Notes: generated from the letters alone by a model not told the origin. Shown: positions 54,312-63,839, counted from the stretch's first letter. The stretch is DNA of 64,000 nt from Cupriavidus nantongensis (GCF_001598055.1 NZ_CP014844.1:1550001-1614000); one strand, 5' to 3'. A program made the numbers and translations.

Positions 54312-54698
54312 ATGGCTGGGAGCGCAAGCAAAGCCTGCTGGTTCGGCCTGGGCGTGCTGCTGGGTGCGGTGGCCGGGGGCGCGTTGGCGCGGTCGGCGCG
54401 CACGACTGCTGGTCGGCGCGATTTGCGCCAGCCCGATGCACCCCTGCTGCCTGCCGATGTCACCGCGGACCAGGTGCTGACCGATGCCGCCACCGATGTG
54501 GTCGAGTACCGCGGCTTCGTCATCCACGTGTTCTGCCATGCGCTGGGGATGGGGCGGTTCAAGGCGCTGTGCGATATCTGGGAATCGGGCGCCGTGGTGC
54601 TCGAGGGCGGGGCGCCGCCGACCACGCATGCGACGCCGGACGAGGCGCGCGCCGCGGCGATTGCGTGGGCGCAGCAATGGGTGCAGCGCAATGGTTGA
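54312..54698 (+). CDS. Hypothetical protein with N-terminal membrane helix
   Basis: 128 residues. The N-terminus has one hydrophobic segment (CWFGLGVLLGAVAGGALA, about 9-26), then a soluble part: VTADQVLTDAATDVVEYRGFVIHVFCHALGMGRFKALCDIWESGAVVLEGG and a helical end (TPDEARAAAIAWAQQWVQRNG). The soluble part looks like a small domain of the kind found in proteins with a 'yrGy.i...' start (DUF-type, not identified). The start at 54312 follows CAGGAG. Its promoter may overlap that of the divergent LexA-box gene. Confidence 0.65.
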   Translation: MAGSASKACWFGLGVLLGAVAGGALARSARTTAGRRDLRQPDAPLLPADVTADQVLTDAATDVVEYRGFVIHVFCHALGMGRFKALCDIWESGAVVLEGGAPPTTHATPDEARAAAIAWAQQWVQRNG

Positions 54699-54838
54699 CG
54701 CCCGACGCCATGCCGGCTGGCCGGCGCAATTCGGCGCAATTCGGCACAATCGGCGGCAAATCGACCCGCTGGCGCGCGCCAGGCCTGATAATCGCGTCCG
54801 TGCCGCCAGTCGATCGGCACGATCCTCCAGGAGAACTC

Positions 54839-55111
54839 ATGTTTGTTTGTGGGAACCAGGCGTGCGGCGCCAGCTGGCAGCCGGACGAGGTGCAGATCCG
54901 CGATGAAGGGCAGGGACTGATTTTCCGCTGCCCGCAGTGCGGCGCGCGCAATCATGTCGTGGCGCGCACGGCCAGGGATGGCAGCACGAGCTATCGCCAG
55001 GTACCCGCCAGCGCAGCGCCGCAGGCAGCGGCGAAGCGGCCCGCCGGAGCGCGGCCGAAGGCGCCGGGGAAGGGACCAGGCCAGGGCCGCGCCAAGTCCG
55101 CATCGCGCTGA
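54839..55111 (+). CDS. Small zinc-ribbon protein
   Basis: 90 residues. Four Cys (CGNQAC at 4-9 and CPQC at 31-34) form a probable zinc ribbon: MFVCGNQACGASWQPDEV ... LIFRCPQCGARN. The rest is a basic, Ala/Pro/Lys-rich disordered tail (KRPAGARPKAPGKGPGQG). A strong AGGAG precedes ATG 54839. No specific family was recognised; such proteins may bind nucleic acid or a partner. The frame is open far upstream but without coding features there. Confidence 0.68.
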   Translation: MFVCGNQACGASWQPDEVQIRDEGQGLIFRCPQCGARNHVVARTARDGSTSYRQVPASAAPQAAAKRPAGARPKAPGKGPGQGRAKSASR

Positions 55112-55209
55112 TCGGGCACCGGCGGAGGGCAAAGTTACCCCACCTGTGTGGGGTCAAATTCACATCGTTGGCGGCTTAAGCTAGTTTAGGCAGGACCGTT
55201 AAACACAAC

Positions 55210-55575
55210 ATGGACTTTGCCGACCTCCCCAACGACCCCGCTTCCAATGCCGAGCGCATGGGCTGGGCCAACGCTTCGCCCGAAGTCATCGCGAAGGTGT
55301 TGAACTCGGCGCTGGCGGCGCAGGACCTGTCCGGGTTTGCCGCGCTGCTGTCGGACATCGCACGCGACCGCGGCCTGAAGGGCGAGCGCGCGGCACACCA
55401 GTCGATCTACGACATGCCGTACGCCAGCCTGTTGCCGCGGCAGAAGCACCTGCTGTCCGATGCCTTCGAGCTGCTGATCCTGCTCGGCCTGGAGCTGCGT
55501 CCGCGCAGCGACGATGCCGATGCGGACCTCGACGCCGACACCGACACCGACGCCGACGCCGACACCGAAGAATAA
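55210..55575 (+). CDS. Hypothetical protein with Asp-rich C-terminal tail
   Basis: 121 residues. Residues 1-98 are mostly helical (ASPEVIAKVLNSALAAQDLSGFAALLSDIARD, LLSDAFELLILLGLELRP). The last 22 are a strikingly acidic alternation of Asp with Ala or Thr (DDADADLDADTDTDADAD) coded by repeated GAC-GCC/GAC-ACC triplets, a stretch likely to vary in length by slippage. No family recognised. No clear ribosome site; ATG 55210 is the first plausible start. It converges with the glutamate dehydrogenase gene 21 bases on. Confidence 0.62.
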   Translation: MDFADLPNDPASNAERMGWANASPEVIAKVLNSALAAQDLSGFAALLSDIARDRGLKGERAAHQSIYDMPYASLLPRQKHLLSDAFELLILLGLELRPRSDDADADLDADTDTDADADTEE

Positions 55576-55596
55576 GCCGCCAGGCATCCGGCGCGG

Positions 55597-58500
55597 CTAG
55601 CTTCGCTCCAGCATGCCGATCTCGCGCACTGCGACCGACAGCATCGACAGTCCCGCGGCGCCCGAGGCGCGCTGGTCCGCCAGCATGCGCGTAAAGCGTT
55701 CGAGCGCGCCGTGGCGGCTGGCCCGCCAGGCGTCGATCATCGCTTCCGGCGAGGCCTGGTCGCCCGCCTGCGACAGCACGCTGACCGTCAGCGCGCGCTT
55801 GAGCCGTCCCAGGTCTTCCAGCGTGGTAGTGCGTGCCAGCAAGTCCCAGTGGGTGTCCGATGGCAGCGCCAGCGCGCGTTCGCGCAGCCAGCTGAAGCTC
55901 AGGTGGCTGTCCAGCGCGAAATAGACGCCGGCGACCAGGTCCAGGCTGCGCTCGCACGCCGCGGCCACTTCGGCGATGTCGAGCGCCGCGGCGGAGATCT
56001 CGCTGCCAGCCACGCGTGCGGCCAGCGTCTCGCCCACCCCTGCCTCGATCAGTGCACGCGTATGCCCGGTCAACGCCGCGGCATCGGCTTGCGGCAAGAG
56101 TTGCGGCAGGCGGGGGCCCAGCCACTGTGCCGCCTGCGCAAAGCGCGCCAGCTCTTCGCTGGCGCTGCTGCCGCTGCGCAGATAGCGGATGAACCACAGG
56201 CACGCGCGCTCCAGCAGCAGCGCCACCGCGCCGAACATGCGCGCCTGCTCGGCGTCGGCGACGCGATTGTCGAGCGCGTCGATCTCTTGCCACAGCGCAG
56301 TCAGCCCGAACACATCGCGCGCGATCAGGCAGGCGCGCACGATATCGGCGGGGCGCGCATCGGTTTCCTCCATGATCCGGTGCACGAAGGTGGCACCGAT
56401 GCGGTTGACCAGCATATTGGTCAGGTGCGTCGACAGGATCTCGCGCCGCAGCGGATGGCGCTGCATCGCTTCGCCGTAGCGCTGGCGCAGCGGCACCGGG
56501 AAATAATCGGCAAGCAGGCCCGCAACCAGCGCATCTTCCGGTACGTCCGAGCCGAGCAGTTCGTCGTACAGCCACATCTTGCTGTAGGCCAGCAGCACCG
56601 CGCGCTCGGGCGAGGTCAGCCCTTCGCCGGCCAGCTTGCGCTCGGCAATGTCCTCGTCCGACGGCAGGAACTCCAGCGCGCGATTCAGCCGCCCGGCGCG
56701 TTCCAGCCAGCGCACCAGGCGCGCCTCGCCGTCGAGCAGCGCGCCGCTGCTGCGGCCGGCCACCGACAGCGCCTGGGTCTGGTAGTAGTTGTCCTGCAGC
56801 ACCAGCAGGCCGACTTCGTCGGTCATCTCGGCCAGCAGCTTGTTGCGCTGCTTCTCGGTCATCTCGCCGTCGGCGACCACCAGTCCCAGCAGGATCTTGA
56901 TGTTGACCTCGTGGTCGGAGCAGTCGACGCCGGCCGAGTTGTCGATGGCATCGGTATTGATGCGACCGCCCTTGCGCGCAAACTCGATGCGGCCCAGTTG
57001 CGTAAAGCCGAGGTTGCCGCCTTCGCCGACCACCTTGCAGCGCAGTTCGTTGCCATTGACGCGCACCGCATCGTTGGTGCGATCGCCCGCCTGCAGGTGC
57101 GTCTCCTGGCTCGACTTGACGTAGGTGCCGATGCCGCCGTTGTAGAGCAGGTCCACCGGCGCCATCAGGATGGCGTGGATCAGTTCGGCCGGCGACAGCG
57201 CGCTTGCGGTGATGCCGAGCACCGCCTGCACCTGCGCCGACAGCGGGATGGTCTTGGCGGTGCGCGGATAGATCCCTCCGCCGGTGGAAATCAGCGTGGC
57301 GTCGTAGTCGGCCCAGCTCGAGCGCGGCAGCCCGAACAGCCGGGCGCGTTCCTGCAGGCTGCGCGCCGGATCCGGATCGGGGTCGAGGAAGATGTGGCGA
57401 TGGTCGAACGCGGCCACCAGCCGGATATGCGGCGACAGCAGCATGCCGTTGCCGAACACGTCGCCCGACATGTCGCCGATGCCGGCCACGGTGAAGTCGG
57501 TGGACTGGATGTCGACGCCCATCTCGCGGAAATGCCGCTTGACCGATTCCCACGCGCCGCGCGCGGTGATCCCCATCTTCTTGTGGTCGTAGCCGACCGA
57601 GCCGCCGGAGGCGAACGCATCGCCCAGCCAGAACCCGTACTCGCCCGAGATCGCATTGGCGAAATCCGAGAACGTGGCCGTGCCCTTGTCCGCGGCTACC
57701 ACCAGGTAGGGGTCGTTGTCGTCGTGGCGCACCACGTCGGGCGGCGGCACCAGTTCGCCGCCGACGAGGTTGTCGGTCAGGTCGAGCAGCCCGCGCAGGA
57801 AGGTCTGGTAGCAGGCAATGCCTTCGCGCAGGAAGGCGTCGCGGTCGGTGGGCGGCGGCGGGCGCTTGACCACGAAACCGCCCTTGGAGCCGACCGGCAC
57901 GATCACCGTGTTCTTGACCATCTGCGCCTTCATCAGGCCCAGCACTTCGGTGCGGAAGTCTTCGCGCCGGTCCGACCAGCGCAGCCCCCCGCGCGCCACG
58001 CGTCCGCCGCGCAGGTGCACTCCTTCCACGCGCGGCGAGTAGACCCAGATCTCGAACATCGGTCGCGGTTCCGGCAAGCCCGGTACCAGCGCGGGATTGA
58101 ACTTGAACGACAGGTACGGACGCGGCTGGCCGTCCTCGCCGCGATGGAAGTAATTGGTGCGCACGGTGGCGTTGATCACGCCGAGGAAGAGCCGCAGGAT
58201 GCGGTCTTCGTCGAGGTTGGGGACCTTGTCCAAAGCCGTGCCGATATCGGCCAGCAGCTTGTCGCAGCGCGCCTGGCGCGCGGTGTCGGCGGCGACCTGG
58301 CTGAAGGTGTCGAAGCGCGCCACGAACAGCGCCACCAGCATCGCGGCAATGCTGGCATTGCCGGTCAGCGCGCGTTCGATATAGGCGTCGCTGAAGGTCG
58401 AGCCCACCTGCCGCAGGTAGCGCGCGTAGGCGCGCAGGATGGTCACGTCGCGCGCGGCCAGCTCGGCGCGCAGCACCAGGCGGTTGAGGTCGTCGTTTTC

Positions 58501-60450
58501 GATCTCGCCGTGCCATGCGCGCGCAAAGGCATCCTCGAACAGCGCCTTGACGCGCGCGATGTCGAACTCCGCGGCGCTGCTGCCATCGGCGATTTCGAGT
58601 CCGAAGTCGTGCACCCATAGCGGTGCGCCGCTGTCGGGCTCGATCAGGTAGGGGCGCTCTTCATCGACGCGCACGCCCAGGTGCTCGAGCATCGGCAGGC
58701 TCAGCGACAGCGCGATCGGTTCGCCGGCGCGGTACACCTTGAAGCGGAACGCACCCGGCGCGGCCTCGATCGGCCGGTACAGGTTCATCGCCATGCCGTT
58801 GCCGCGCCGCGCATGTTCCATCAGCTCGATATCGCGCACCGCAGTGCGCGCCGGATAGTCTTCGCGGTAGCCGGCGGGGAACGAACCGCCATAGCGCTGC
58901 AGCAGCCGGTTGCCGTGCTCTTCGCCGTGGCTTTCGTGCAGCGCTTCGGCAAGGTCGTCCTGCCAGCGGCGGCTGGCATGCACGATGCGCGCTTCCAGTT
59001 CCTGCGTGTCGACCTTGGGCATGGTGCCGGGCTCGCCGCGCACGGTCAGCTGGATGCGCGCCAGCGGCGATTCCGACAGCAACGGCGTGAATTCGCAACT
59101 GGTGCCGTGGAAAGCGCTGGTCAGCAGCTTCTGGATCTTCTGGCGCAGGTCGGTGTTGTACTTGTCACGCGGCACGAACACCAGGCACGAGACAAAGCGG
59201 TCGAAGCGGTCGCGCCGCACGAACAGACGCGTACGCTGGTGCTCCTGCAGCCGCAGGATGCCGGTGGTGATGTCGAACAACTCATCCTCGGTCGCCTGGA
59301 ACAGCTCGTCGCGCGGATATTGCTCCAGGATCGTGACCAGCGACTTGTACAGGTGGCCCTTGGCGAGGAAGCCGGCGCGCGCCAGGATGTTGGCGCACTT
59401 GCGCCGCACCAGCGGGATGTCGGCGATCGGCGCCATGTAGGCGGTCGAGGTGTACAGGCCGACAAAGCGCCGCTCGCCGAACAGCTGACCGTTTTGGTCG
59501 AGCAGCTTGACCCCGACGTAGTCGAGATAGCCGGGCCGGTGCACGGTGGCGCGCGAATTGGCCTTGGTCAGGAAGATCGGCGAGCTGCCTTCGATGATCG
59601 CGGTGGCCGCCGCGGGCAGCGGCGTCAGGTCGTCGGCGTCGGGCTCGCGCAGGCTTTCACGCAGGATGCCGGCGCCCGAGCCCGCCACGCCGCGCAGGAA
59701 GTAGCGCCCGTCGCGCACCACCAGCTGATAGTCGCGCTGTCCCAGGAAGGAGAAATGGTCGTCCATCATCCATTCCAGGAAGGCGCGCGCCTCGACGATC
59801 TCCGCTGAAGCAGCGTCCGGCGCTTGCGCCATCGCGCCGATGGTGGCGCGCGTGATGTCGCACATCTTCGGCCAGTCTTCCACCGCGGCGCGCACATCGA
59901 CCAGCACCTGCGAGATGCCGTTGCGCAAGGCGTCGAGGCGCGACGACTCGCCGGTGCGGTCGATCTCGAAATGGATAAAGGACTCCAGGCGCGAGCCGTC
60001 GCCGGCCTCGCCGGCGCCGGCGGGGGCGATCCGCTCGATGCCGCTGCCGCCGCGCCAGACCCGGAACACTGGATGGATGGCCGAATGCAGCGCCAGGCCC
60101 TGGCGGTTGATCTCCATGGTCACGGAGTCGACCAGGAACGGCATGTCGTCGTTGACGATCTCGACCACGGTGTGGTCGGAGTGCCAGCCGTGCTCTTCCA
60201 GGTTGGGGTTGTAGACGCGGATGCGGGCGCTGCCGGGGGTGAACTTCTGTGCGGTCTGCCAGTGCGCCATCACGGCGCCGTACAGGTCGGCCACTTCGCG
60301 CCGCAGCAGGTCTTCGGCGTCGGCCTGGTCGTAGTAATGCAGCAGGAAAGGCTCGACCACGCTGAACATCGCCGCCGGCAGCCGCCCGCGCGCGAAGGTG
60401 GCCAGTTCGTCCAGCAGGTGCGCGACCTTGTCTTCGTTCTCCTGCGGCAT
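55597..60450 (-). CDS. NAD-specific glutamate dehydrogenase (large, 180-kDa class)
   Basis: A 1617-residue enzyme that deaminates glutamate to 2-oxoglutarate, feeding amino-acid carbon into the TCA cycle. The N-terminal third has ACT-like regulatory parts (DDMPFLVDSVTMEINRQGL, SRATVHRPGYLDYVGVKLLD). The catalytic part has RVARGGLRWSDRREDFRTEVLGLMKAQMVKNTVIVPVGSKGGFV, the Lys-rich active-site region, followed by the NAD fold with GIGDMSGDVFGNGMLLS and STGGGIYPR. Length fits the L-GDH180 class. The start at 60450 (MPQENEDKVAHLLDELATF) follows GAGGAGGGG; the frame extends 42 codons upstream without similarity. A MarR-like gene precedes it on the same strand. Confidence 0.96.
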   Translation of the reverse strand: MPQENEDKVAHLLDELATFARGRLPAAMFSVVEPFLLHYYDQADAEDLLRREVADLYGAVMAHWQTAQKFTPGSARIRVYNPNLEEHGWHSDHTVVEIVNDDMPFLVDSVTMEINRQGLALHSAIHPVFRVWRGGSGIERIAPAGAGEAGDGSRLESFIHFEIDRTGESSRLDALRNGISQVLVDVRAAVEDWPKMCDITRATIGAMAQAPDAASAEIVEARAFLEWMMDDHFSFLGQRDYQLVVRDGRYFLRGVAGSGAGILRESLREPDADDLTPLPAAATAIIEGSSPIFLTKANSRATVHRPGYLDYVGVKLLDQNGQLFGERRFVGLYTSTAYMAPIADIPLVRRKCANILARAGFLAKGHLYKSLVTILEQYPRDELFQATEDELFDITTGILRLQEHQRTRLFVRRDRFDRFVSCLVFVPRDKYNTDLRQKIQKLLTSAFHGTSCEFTPLLSESPLARIQLTVRGEPGTMPKVDTQELEARIVHASRRWQDDLAEALHESHGEEHGNRLLQRYGGSFPAGYREDYPARTAVRDIELMEHARRGNGMAMNLYRPIEAAPGAFRFKVYRAGEPIALSLSLPMLEHLGVRVDEERPYLIEPDSGAPLWVHDFGLEIADGSSAAEFDIARVKALFEDAFARAWHGEIENDDLNRLVLRAELAARDVTILRAYARYLRQVGSTFSDAYIERALTGNASIAAMLVALFVARFDTFSQVAADTARQARCDKLLADIGTALDKVPNLDEDRILRLFLGVINATVRTNYFHRGEDGQPRPYLSFKFNPALVPGLPEPRPMFEIWVYSPRVEGVHLRGGRVARGGLRWSDRREDFRTEVLGLMKAQMVKNTVIVPVGSKGGFVVKRPPPPTDRDAFLREGIACYQTFLRGLLDLTDNLVGGELVPPPDVVRHDDNDPYLVVAADKGTATFSDFANAISGEYGFWLGDAFASGGSVGYDHKKMGITARGAWESVKRHFREMGVDIQSTDFTVAGIGDMSGDVFGNGMLLSPHIRLVAAFDHRHIFLDPDPDPARSLQERARLFGLPRSSWADYDATLISTGGGIYPRTAKTIPLSAQVQAVLGITASALSPAELIHAILMAPVDLLYNGGIGTYVKSSQETHLQAGDRTNDAVRVNGNELRCKVVGEGGNLGFTQLGRIEFARKGGRINTDAIDNSAGVDCSDHEVNIKILLGLVVADGEMTEKQRNKLLAEMTDEVGLLVLQDNYYQTQALSVAGRSSGALLDGEARLVRWLERAGRLNRALEFLPSDEDIAERKLAGEGLTSPERAVLLAYSKMWLYDELLGSDVPEDALVAGLLADYFPVPLRQRYGEAMQRHPLRREILSTHLTNMLVNRIGATFVHRIMEETDARPADIVRACLIARDVFGLTALWQEIDALDNRVADAEQARMFGAVALLLERACLWFIRYLRSGSSASEELARFAQAAQWLGPRLPQLLPQADAAALTGHTRALIEAGVGETLAARVAGSEISAAALDIAEVAAACERSLDLVAGVYFALDSHLSFSWLRERALALPSDTHWDLLARTTTLEDLGRLKRALTVSVLSQAGDQASPEAMIDAWRASRHGALERFTRMLADQRASGAAGLSMLSVAVREIGMLERS

Positions 60451-60616
60451 GTTCCCCTCCTCGCGGTGTCGATGGGCCGCCGGGGCATGTGCCGGGGCAT
60501 GCTCATACTTTAGGAAAAATCCGAGTGCCCGGCGCAACAAAGTGGCGGGTACCGGCGATGGCGAGGGAAGGGGCAAGGACGGGTCCCGACGGCGAGCCGC
60601 GGGACCCGGGCAGCGC

Positions 60617-61186
60617 TCAGAAGCGCGTGGCGAGGCTGGGGCAGGAAGACGGTCGGTGCGCGACCGGCGGCAGGCCGGGGCAGGGCAGCGGCTGGGCGTG
60701 CTGGTTGTGCTGGTTGTGCCGTTCCTGCCGGCGGGCTTCGGAGACGGCCCTGGCCTGGCGCGAGGTGTGGCCGTCCAGCGTGGCTTTCATCCGGTCCAGC
60801 AGGCTGCTCAGCGCGGCGCGCTCCTGCGAGTTGAAGGCCGCGACCGAGACGCTGTGCAGGGCGCTCAGCGCCTGCGCGGTACGTTGCATCCGCGCGCTGG
60901 CGCCTTCCGCGATGCGGGGCGCCTGCGTCGCGGTGTACTCGATCCAGCCGTCGCGGCGCAGTTCGTCGAGCATGATTTCCGATTGCGCCGCGTCGAGCGG
61001 CATCGGACCGGCCAGCGGCAAGCCGCGCTTGAAGCCACCCTGGCGGATGGCCCGCAGCAGCAGCCACTGGGAATAGTTAAGGCCCGAGGCGCGCAGGGTC
61101 TGGTCCAACGCACCTTGCCAGGCGGTGACTGCGTCAATCAGGGCAAGGACAACCGGCTCGCTGGGTTCGAGGGGTCTTGGCTGCAT
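60617..61186 (-). CDS. MarR-like winged-helix protein
   Basis: A 189-residue protein. ALIDAVTAWQGALDQTLRASGLNYSQWLLLRAIRQGG (about 14-50) resembles the MarR N-terminal dimer helix plus first HTH helices; AAQSEIMLDELRRDGWIEYTAT would be the recognition helix and wing. The C-terminus after about residue 125 is a His/Gln-rich tail (RRQERHNQHNQHAQPLP) of no known fold. The start at 61186 follows CAGGAG. It lies 166 bases upstream of the glutamate dehydrogenase gene, possibly in the same transcript, and is divergent from a CoA-transferase gene. Confidence 0.72.
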   Translation of the reverse strand: MQPRPLEPSEPVVLALIDAVTAWQGALDQTLRASGLNYSQWLLLRAIRQGGFKRGLPLAGPMPLDAAQSEIMLDELRRDGWIEYTATQAPRIAEGASARMQRTAQALSALHSVSVAAFNSQERAALSSLLDRMKATLDGHTSRQARAVSEARRQERHNQHNQHAQPLPCPGLPPVAHRPSSCPSLATRF

Positions 61187-61574
61187 GAATGGCGTCTCCT
61201 GTTGTGGTTTGCCGCCACCGCAATGCACAGGCACCCGCAAGGGTGCAAGGGGCCGGAGCATGGCCGGCCCGGGCGGCACGGCCGCCGCAGCCTCTGGGGT
61301 GGGCTGGGTCGACCGAACGGCGAGACTAACAGAAACCTTTGCCACATTTGTGACAACTGCGGGAATGTCCTGAGCCGGCAGTGCCCGATAGTGGCGGCTG
61401 CGGCGCGTGCCTTGCGCCTGGCTATGAGAAAAGCGACTTGGATGGATGACTTTAAATCATCGCTGGAATGGACATGGCTGGCTACACTGCCTGCCGGAAA
61501 CCCCGCACCCAGCCGCCAGGCCAGCACGGGGCGAACGGCGCAGGCACGGGCCGGCCGTCAGACCGGAGATCAAG
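61187..61574. other. Divergent intergenic region (388 bases)
   Basis: No gene found. It should hold promoters for the MarR-like gene (- strand) and the acetyl-CoA hydrolase gene (+). A near-perfect inverted repeat TTGCCAC-ATTT-GTGACAA lies at 61339-61356 (one mismatch), a possible MarR operator. TACACT at 61483-61488 could be a -10 box on the plus strand. Confidence 0.45.
61339..61356. promoter_or_regulatory. Candidate MarR-type operator
   Basis: TTGCCAC and GTGACAA are 7-bp inverted copies (one mismatch) with a 4-base spacer, an 18-base dyad of the size typical for MarR regulators, located between the MarR-like gene and the CoA-transferase gene. Confidence 0.4.
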
Positions 61575-63092
61575 ATGGACAAGGAACGCATTCGCCTGGC
61601 CAGGCTGCATGACAAGGTAGTCTCGGCCGACGAAGCCGCCGCGCTGATCCGCGACGGCATGACGGTAGGCATGAGCGGATTCACTCGCGCGGGCGACTGC
61701 AAGGAAGTGCCGTTCGCGCTGGCGCGGCGCGCCGCCACCGAGCCGCTGCGCATCACGCTGATGACCGGCGCCTCGCTCGGCAACGACATCGACCGGGTGC
61801 TGGCGGAGGCCGACGTGATCGCGCGCCGCCTGCCGTTCCAGTCCGATGCCACGCTGCGCCGCAAGATCAATGCGGGCGAAGTGATGTTCATCGACCAGCA
61901 TCTGTCCGAGACCGTCGAGCAGCTGCGCTCGGGCCAGCTCGCGCCGGTGGATGTCGCGGTGGTGGAAGCGGTGGCGATCACCGAGCAGGGCGGCATCATC
62001 CCCAGCACCTCGGTCGGCAACTCGGCCAGCTTTGCCATGCTGGCGCGCAAGGTGATCGTAGAGATCAACCTGAACATGCCGCTGGAGCTGGAAGGACTGC
62101 ACGACATCTATTTCCCGGTGCAGCGTCCGTACCGGCAGCCGATCCCGCTGATCGCGCCCGCGCAGCGCATCGGCCTGCCGTATATCCCGATCGATCCCGA
62201 GAAGATCGCGGCCATTGTGTTCACGGCCAAGGACGACAGCCCGTCCAATGCGCTGCCGCCGGATGCCGAGACCAGCCAGATCGCCGGCCATCTCAATGAC
62301 TTCCTGCTGCGCGAGGTACGCGCCGGGCGGCTGTCGCCGTCGCTGCAGCCGCTGCAGGCCGGCATCGGCACCATTGCCAACGCGGTGCTGCACGGCATGG
62401 TCGAGTCGCCGTTCCGCGAGCTGCAGATGTATTCCGAGGTGCTGCAGGACAGCACCATCGAGCTGCTCGATGCGGGGCGCCTGGCCTTTGCCTCGGCCTC
62501 GTCGGTGACGCTGACGCGTGCGGTGTACCAGCGCTTCCTGTCGAACCTGGACCGTTACCGCTCGCGGCTGCTGCTGCGGCCGCAGGAGATCAGCAACCAT
62601 CCGGAGATCCTGCGCCGGCTGGGGCTGATCACCATCAACACGGCGCTCGAGTGCGATATCTACGGCAACGTCAACTCGACCCATGTGGGCGGCACGCACA
62701 TGATGAACGGCATCGGCGGCTCGGGTGACTTTGCCCGCAATGCGCACTTGTCGGTGTTCGTGACCAAGTCAGTGGCGAAGGGCGGCGATATCTCCAGCAT
62801 CGTGCCGATGGTGGCGCACGTCGACCATACCGAGCACGACGTCGACATCATCGTCACCGAGCACGGACTGGCCGACCTGCGCGGCCTGGCGCCGCGCGAG
62901 CGTGCGCGCACCGTCATCGCCAACTGCGCCGACCCGCAGTACCGCGAGCTGCTGGGCGACTACTTCCGCCGCGCCTGCGCGCATGGCGGGCAGACCCCGC
63001 ACCTAGTGGAAGAGGCGCTGTCCTGGCATGCCGACTTCCGCGACCGCGGCACCATGCAGCCGGCGCGGCCGGCACCGGCGCTGGCCGCCTGA
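61575..63092 (+). CDS. Acetyl-CoA hydrolase/CoA transferase (Ach1/ScpC family)
   Basis: A 505-residue class I CoA transferase (cat1/Ach1 type). Two domains are visible: IRDGMTVGMSGFTRAGDCKEVPFALARRA near the N-terminus and GIGTIANAVLHGMVESPFRELQMYSEVLQDSTIELLDAGRL in the second half. The catalytic Glu is probably in LQMYSEVL, and the GGSGDFARNAHLSVFVTKSVAKGG loop is typical. Members move CoA between succinate, acetate and propionate, or act as hydrolases; the exact use cannot be read. The start at 61575 gives MDKERIRLARLHDKV. Confidence 0.92.
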   Translation: MDKERIRLARLHDKVVSADEAAALIRDGMTVGMSGFTRAGDCKEVPFALARRAATEPLRITLMTGASLGNDIDRVLAEADVIARRLPFQSDATLRRKINAGEVMFIDQHLSETVEQLRSGQLAPVDVAVVEAVAITEQGGIIPSTSVGNSASFAMLARKVIVEINLNMPLELEGLHDIYFPVQRPYRQPIPLIAPAQRIGLPYIPIDPEKIAAIVFTAKDDSPSNALPPDAETSQIAGHLNDFLLREVRAGRLSPSLQPLQAGIGTIANAVLHGMVESPFRELQMYSEVLQDSTIELLDAGRLAFASASSVTLTRAVYQRFLSNLDRYRSRLLLRPQEISNHPEILRRLGLITINTALECDIYGNVNSTHVGGTHMMNGIGGSGDFARNAHLSVFVTKSVAKGGDISSIVPMVAHVDHTEHDVDIIVTEHGLADLRGLAPRERARTVIANCADPQYRELLGDYFRRACAHGGQTPHLVEEALSWHADFRDRGTMQPARPAPALAA

Positions 63093-63108
63093 GGCACGGG
63101 CTACCACC

Positions 63109-63139
63109 GAAAACAAAACAGCCCGCGCAAGCGGGCTGT
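63109..63139 (-). terminator. Rho-independent terminator for the repeat-protein gene
   Basis: A 9-bp stem ACAGCCCGC/GCGGGCTGT (63118-63139) with a GCAA loop; on the minus strand it is followed by TTTTGTTTT. It ends the minus-strand gene at 63160-63519 and lies just past the CoA-transferase stop, so it may act on both strands. Confidence 0.85.
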
Positions 63140-63159
63140 GCGAGCGGGCGGGGGCAGCC

Positions 63160-63519
63160 TTACTGCGCCTTGGTGCCCTGGCTGGCGGGCGCCTTGGCGC
63201 CGTCGGTGTAGGGATCGGCCTTGCCGGCCTTGGCGCCTTCGGTGTACGGATCGAACTTGCCGGCCCTGGCGCCATCGGTGTTGGGATCGAACTTCTTGCC
63301 GGAGTTGGTCAGTTCCGACTTGGTCGATTGCTTGGCGCCGTCGGTGTACGGGTCGAACTTGCCGGACTTGGCCGCGCCCTGGTTGGGGCCGGCCTTCTTG
63401 GTGTGGCTGCCGCCGTAGAGGTCGCCGCCGTCGGTGTAGTTCTTCTGCGCATAGACCTGCGTCGCGCCGAGGGCGGCCAGTGCTGCAACGATCAGGGTCG
63501 GAACGGACTTCTTCAGCAT
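63160..63519 (-). CDS. Secreted repeat protein (FDPYTDGAK repeats)
   Basis: 119 residues. A signal peptide (MLKKSVPTLIVAALAALGATQVYA, cleavage after AYA-like site) precedes a mature chain of about 95 residues built from repeats: KFDPYTDGAK, KKFDPNTDGAR, KFDPYTEGAK and KADPYTDGAK, with a related start YTDGGDLYGG. The chain is Lys-, Gly-, Asp- and Thr-rich, low in hydrophobic residues and probably unfolded. No known family; similar short repeat proteins are annotated only as hypothetical. Good GGATAAC-type purines (GAGGATAACAAG) precede ATG. It has its own terminator. Confidence 0.8.
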   Translation of the reverse strand: MLKKSVPTLIVAALAALGATQVYAQKNYTDGGDLYGGSHTKKAGPNQGAAKSGKFDPYTDGAKQSTKSELTNSGKKFDPNTDGARAGKFDPYTEGAKAGKADPYTDGAKAPASQGTKAQ

Positions 63520-63839
63520 CTTGTTATCCTCGCGAATGTCGGTCGCGCAGCGCCTGCGCGAAACCGGTTTGGGGCCGGACGTTGGCCGGTCGACTGCCGG
63601 CGAGTGTGGCGGAGCACCCGGAAAATGTACCGGGTCGGCGCGTGTCCGCAAAGTGAAAGTTTCTTCTAGACGTATTGAACGTTACCGACGCGGCCCGCAT
63701 GCTGCGCGGGATCAAACGCGCCAGCAATAGGAATAATCTGAGTGGCGCGCCGGGCCTTTTCGGATGCCGCGCATAAAAAAACCGGCTGCCGTGGCAGCCG
63801 GTTTCCGGGTCGGCAGACGGCTCGCGCCGCCTGGCCGGC
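63520..63839. other. Intergenic region (320 bases)
   Basis: No gene found. It holds the promoter of the repeat-protein gene on the minus strand, and from 63774 the terminator of the next minus-strand gene. No clear operator was seen. Confidence 0.45.
63774..63803 (-). terminator. Rho-independent terminator for the partial Bug-like gene
   Basis: An 11-bp perfect stem AACCGGCTGCC/GGCAGCCGGTT with a GT loop (63780-63803); on the minus strand it is followed by a run of T (63779-63774). It lies 36 bases past that gene's stop. Confidence 0.9.
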
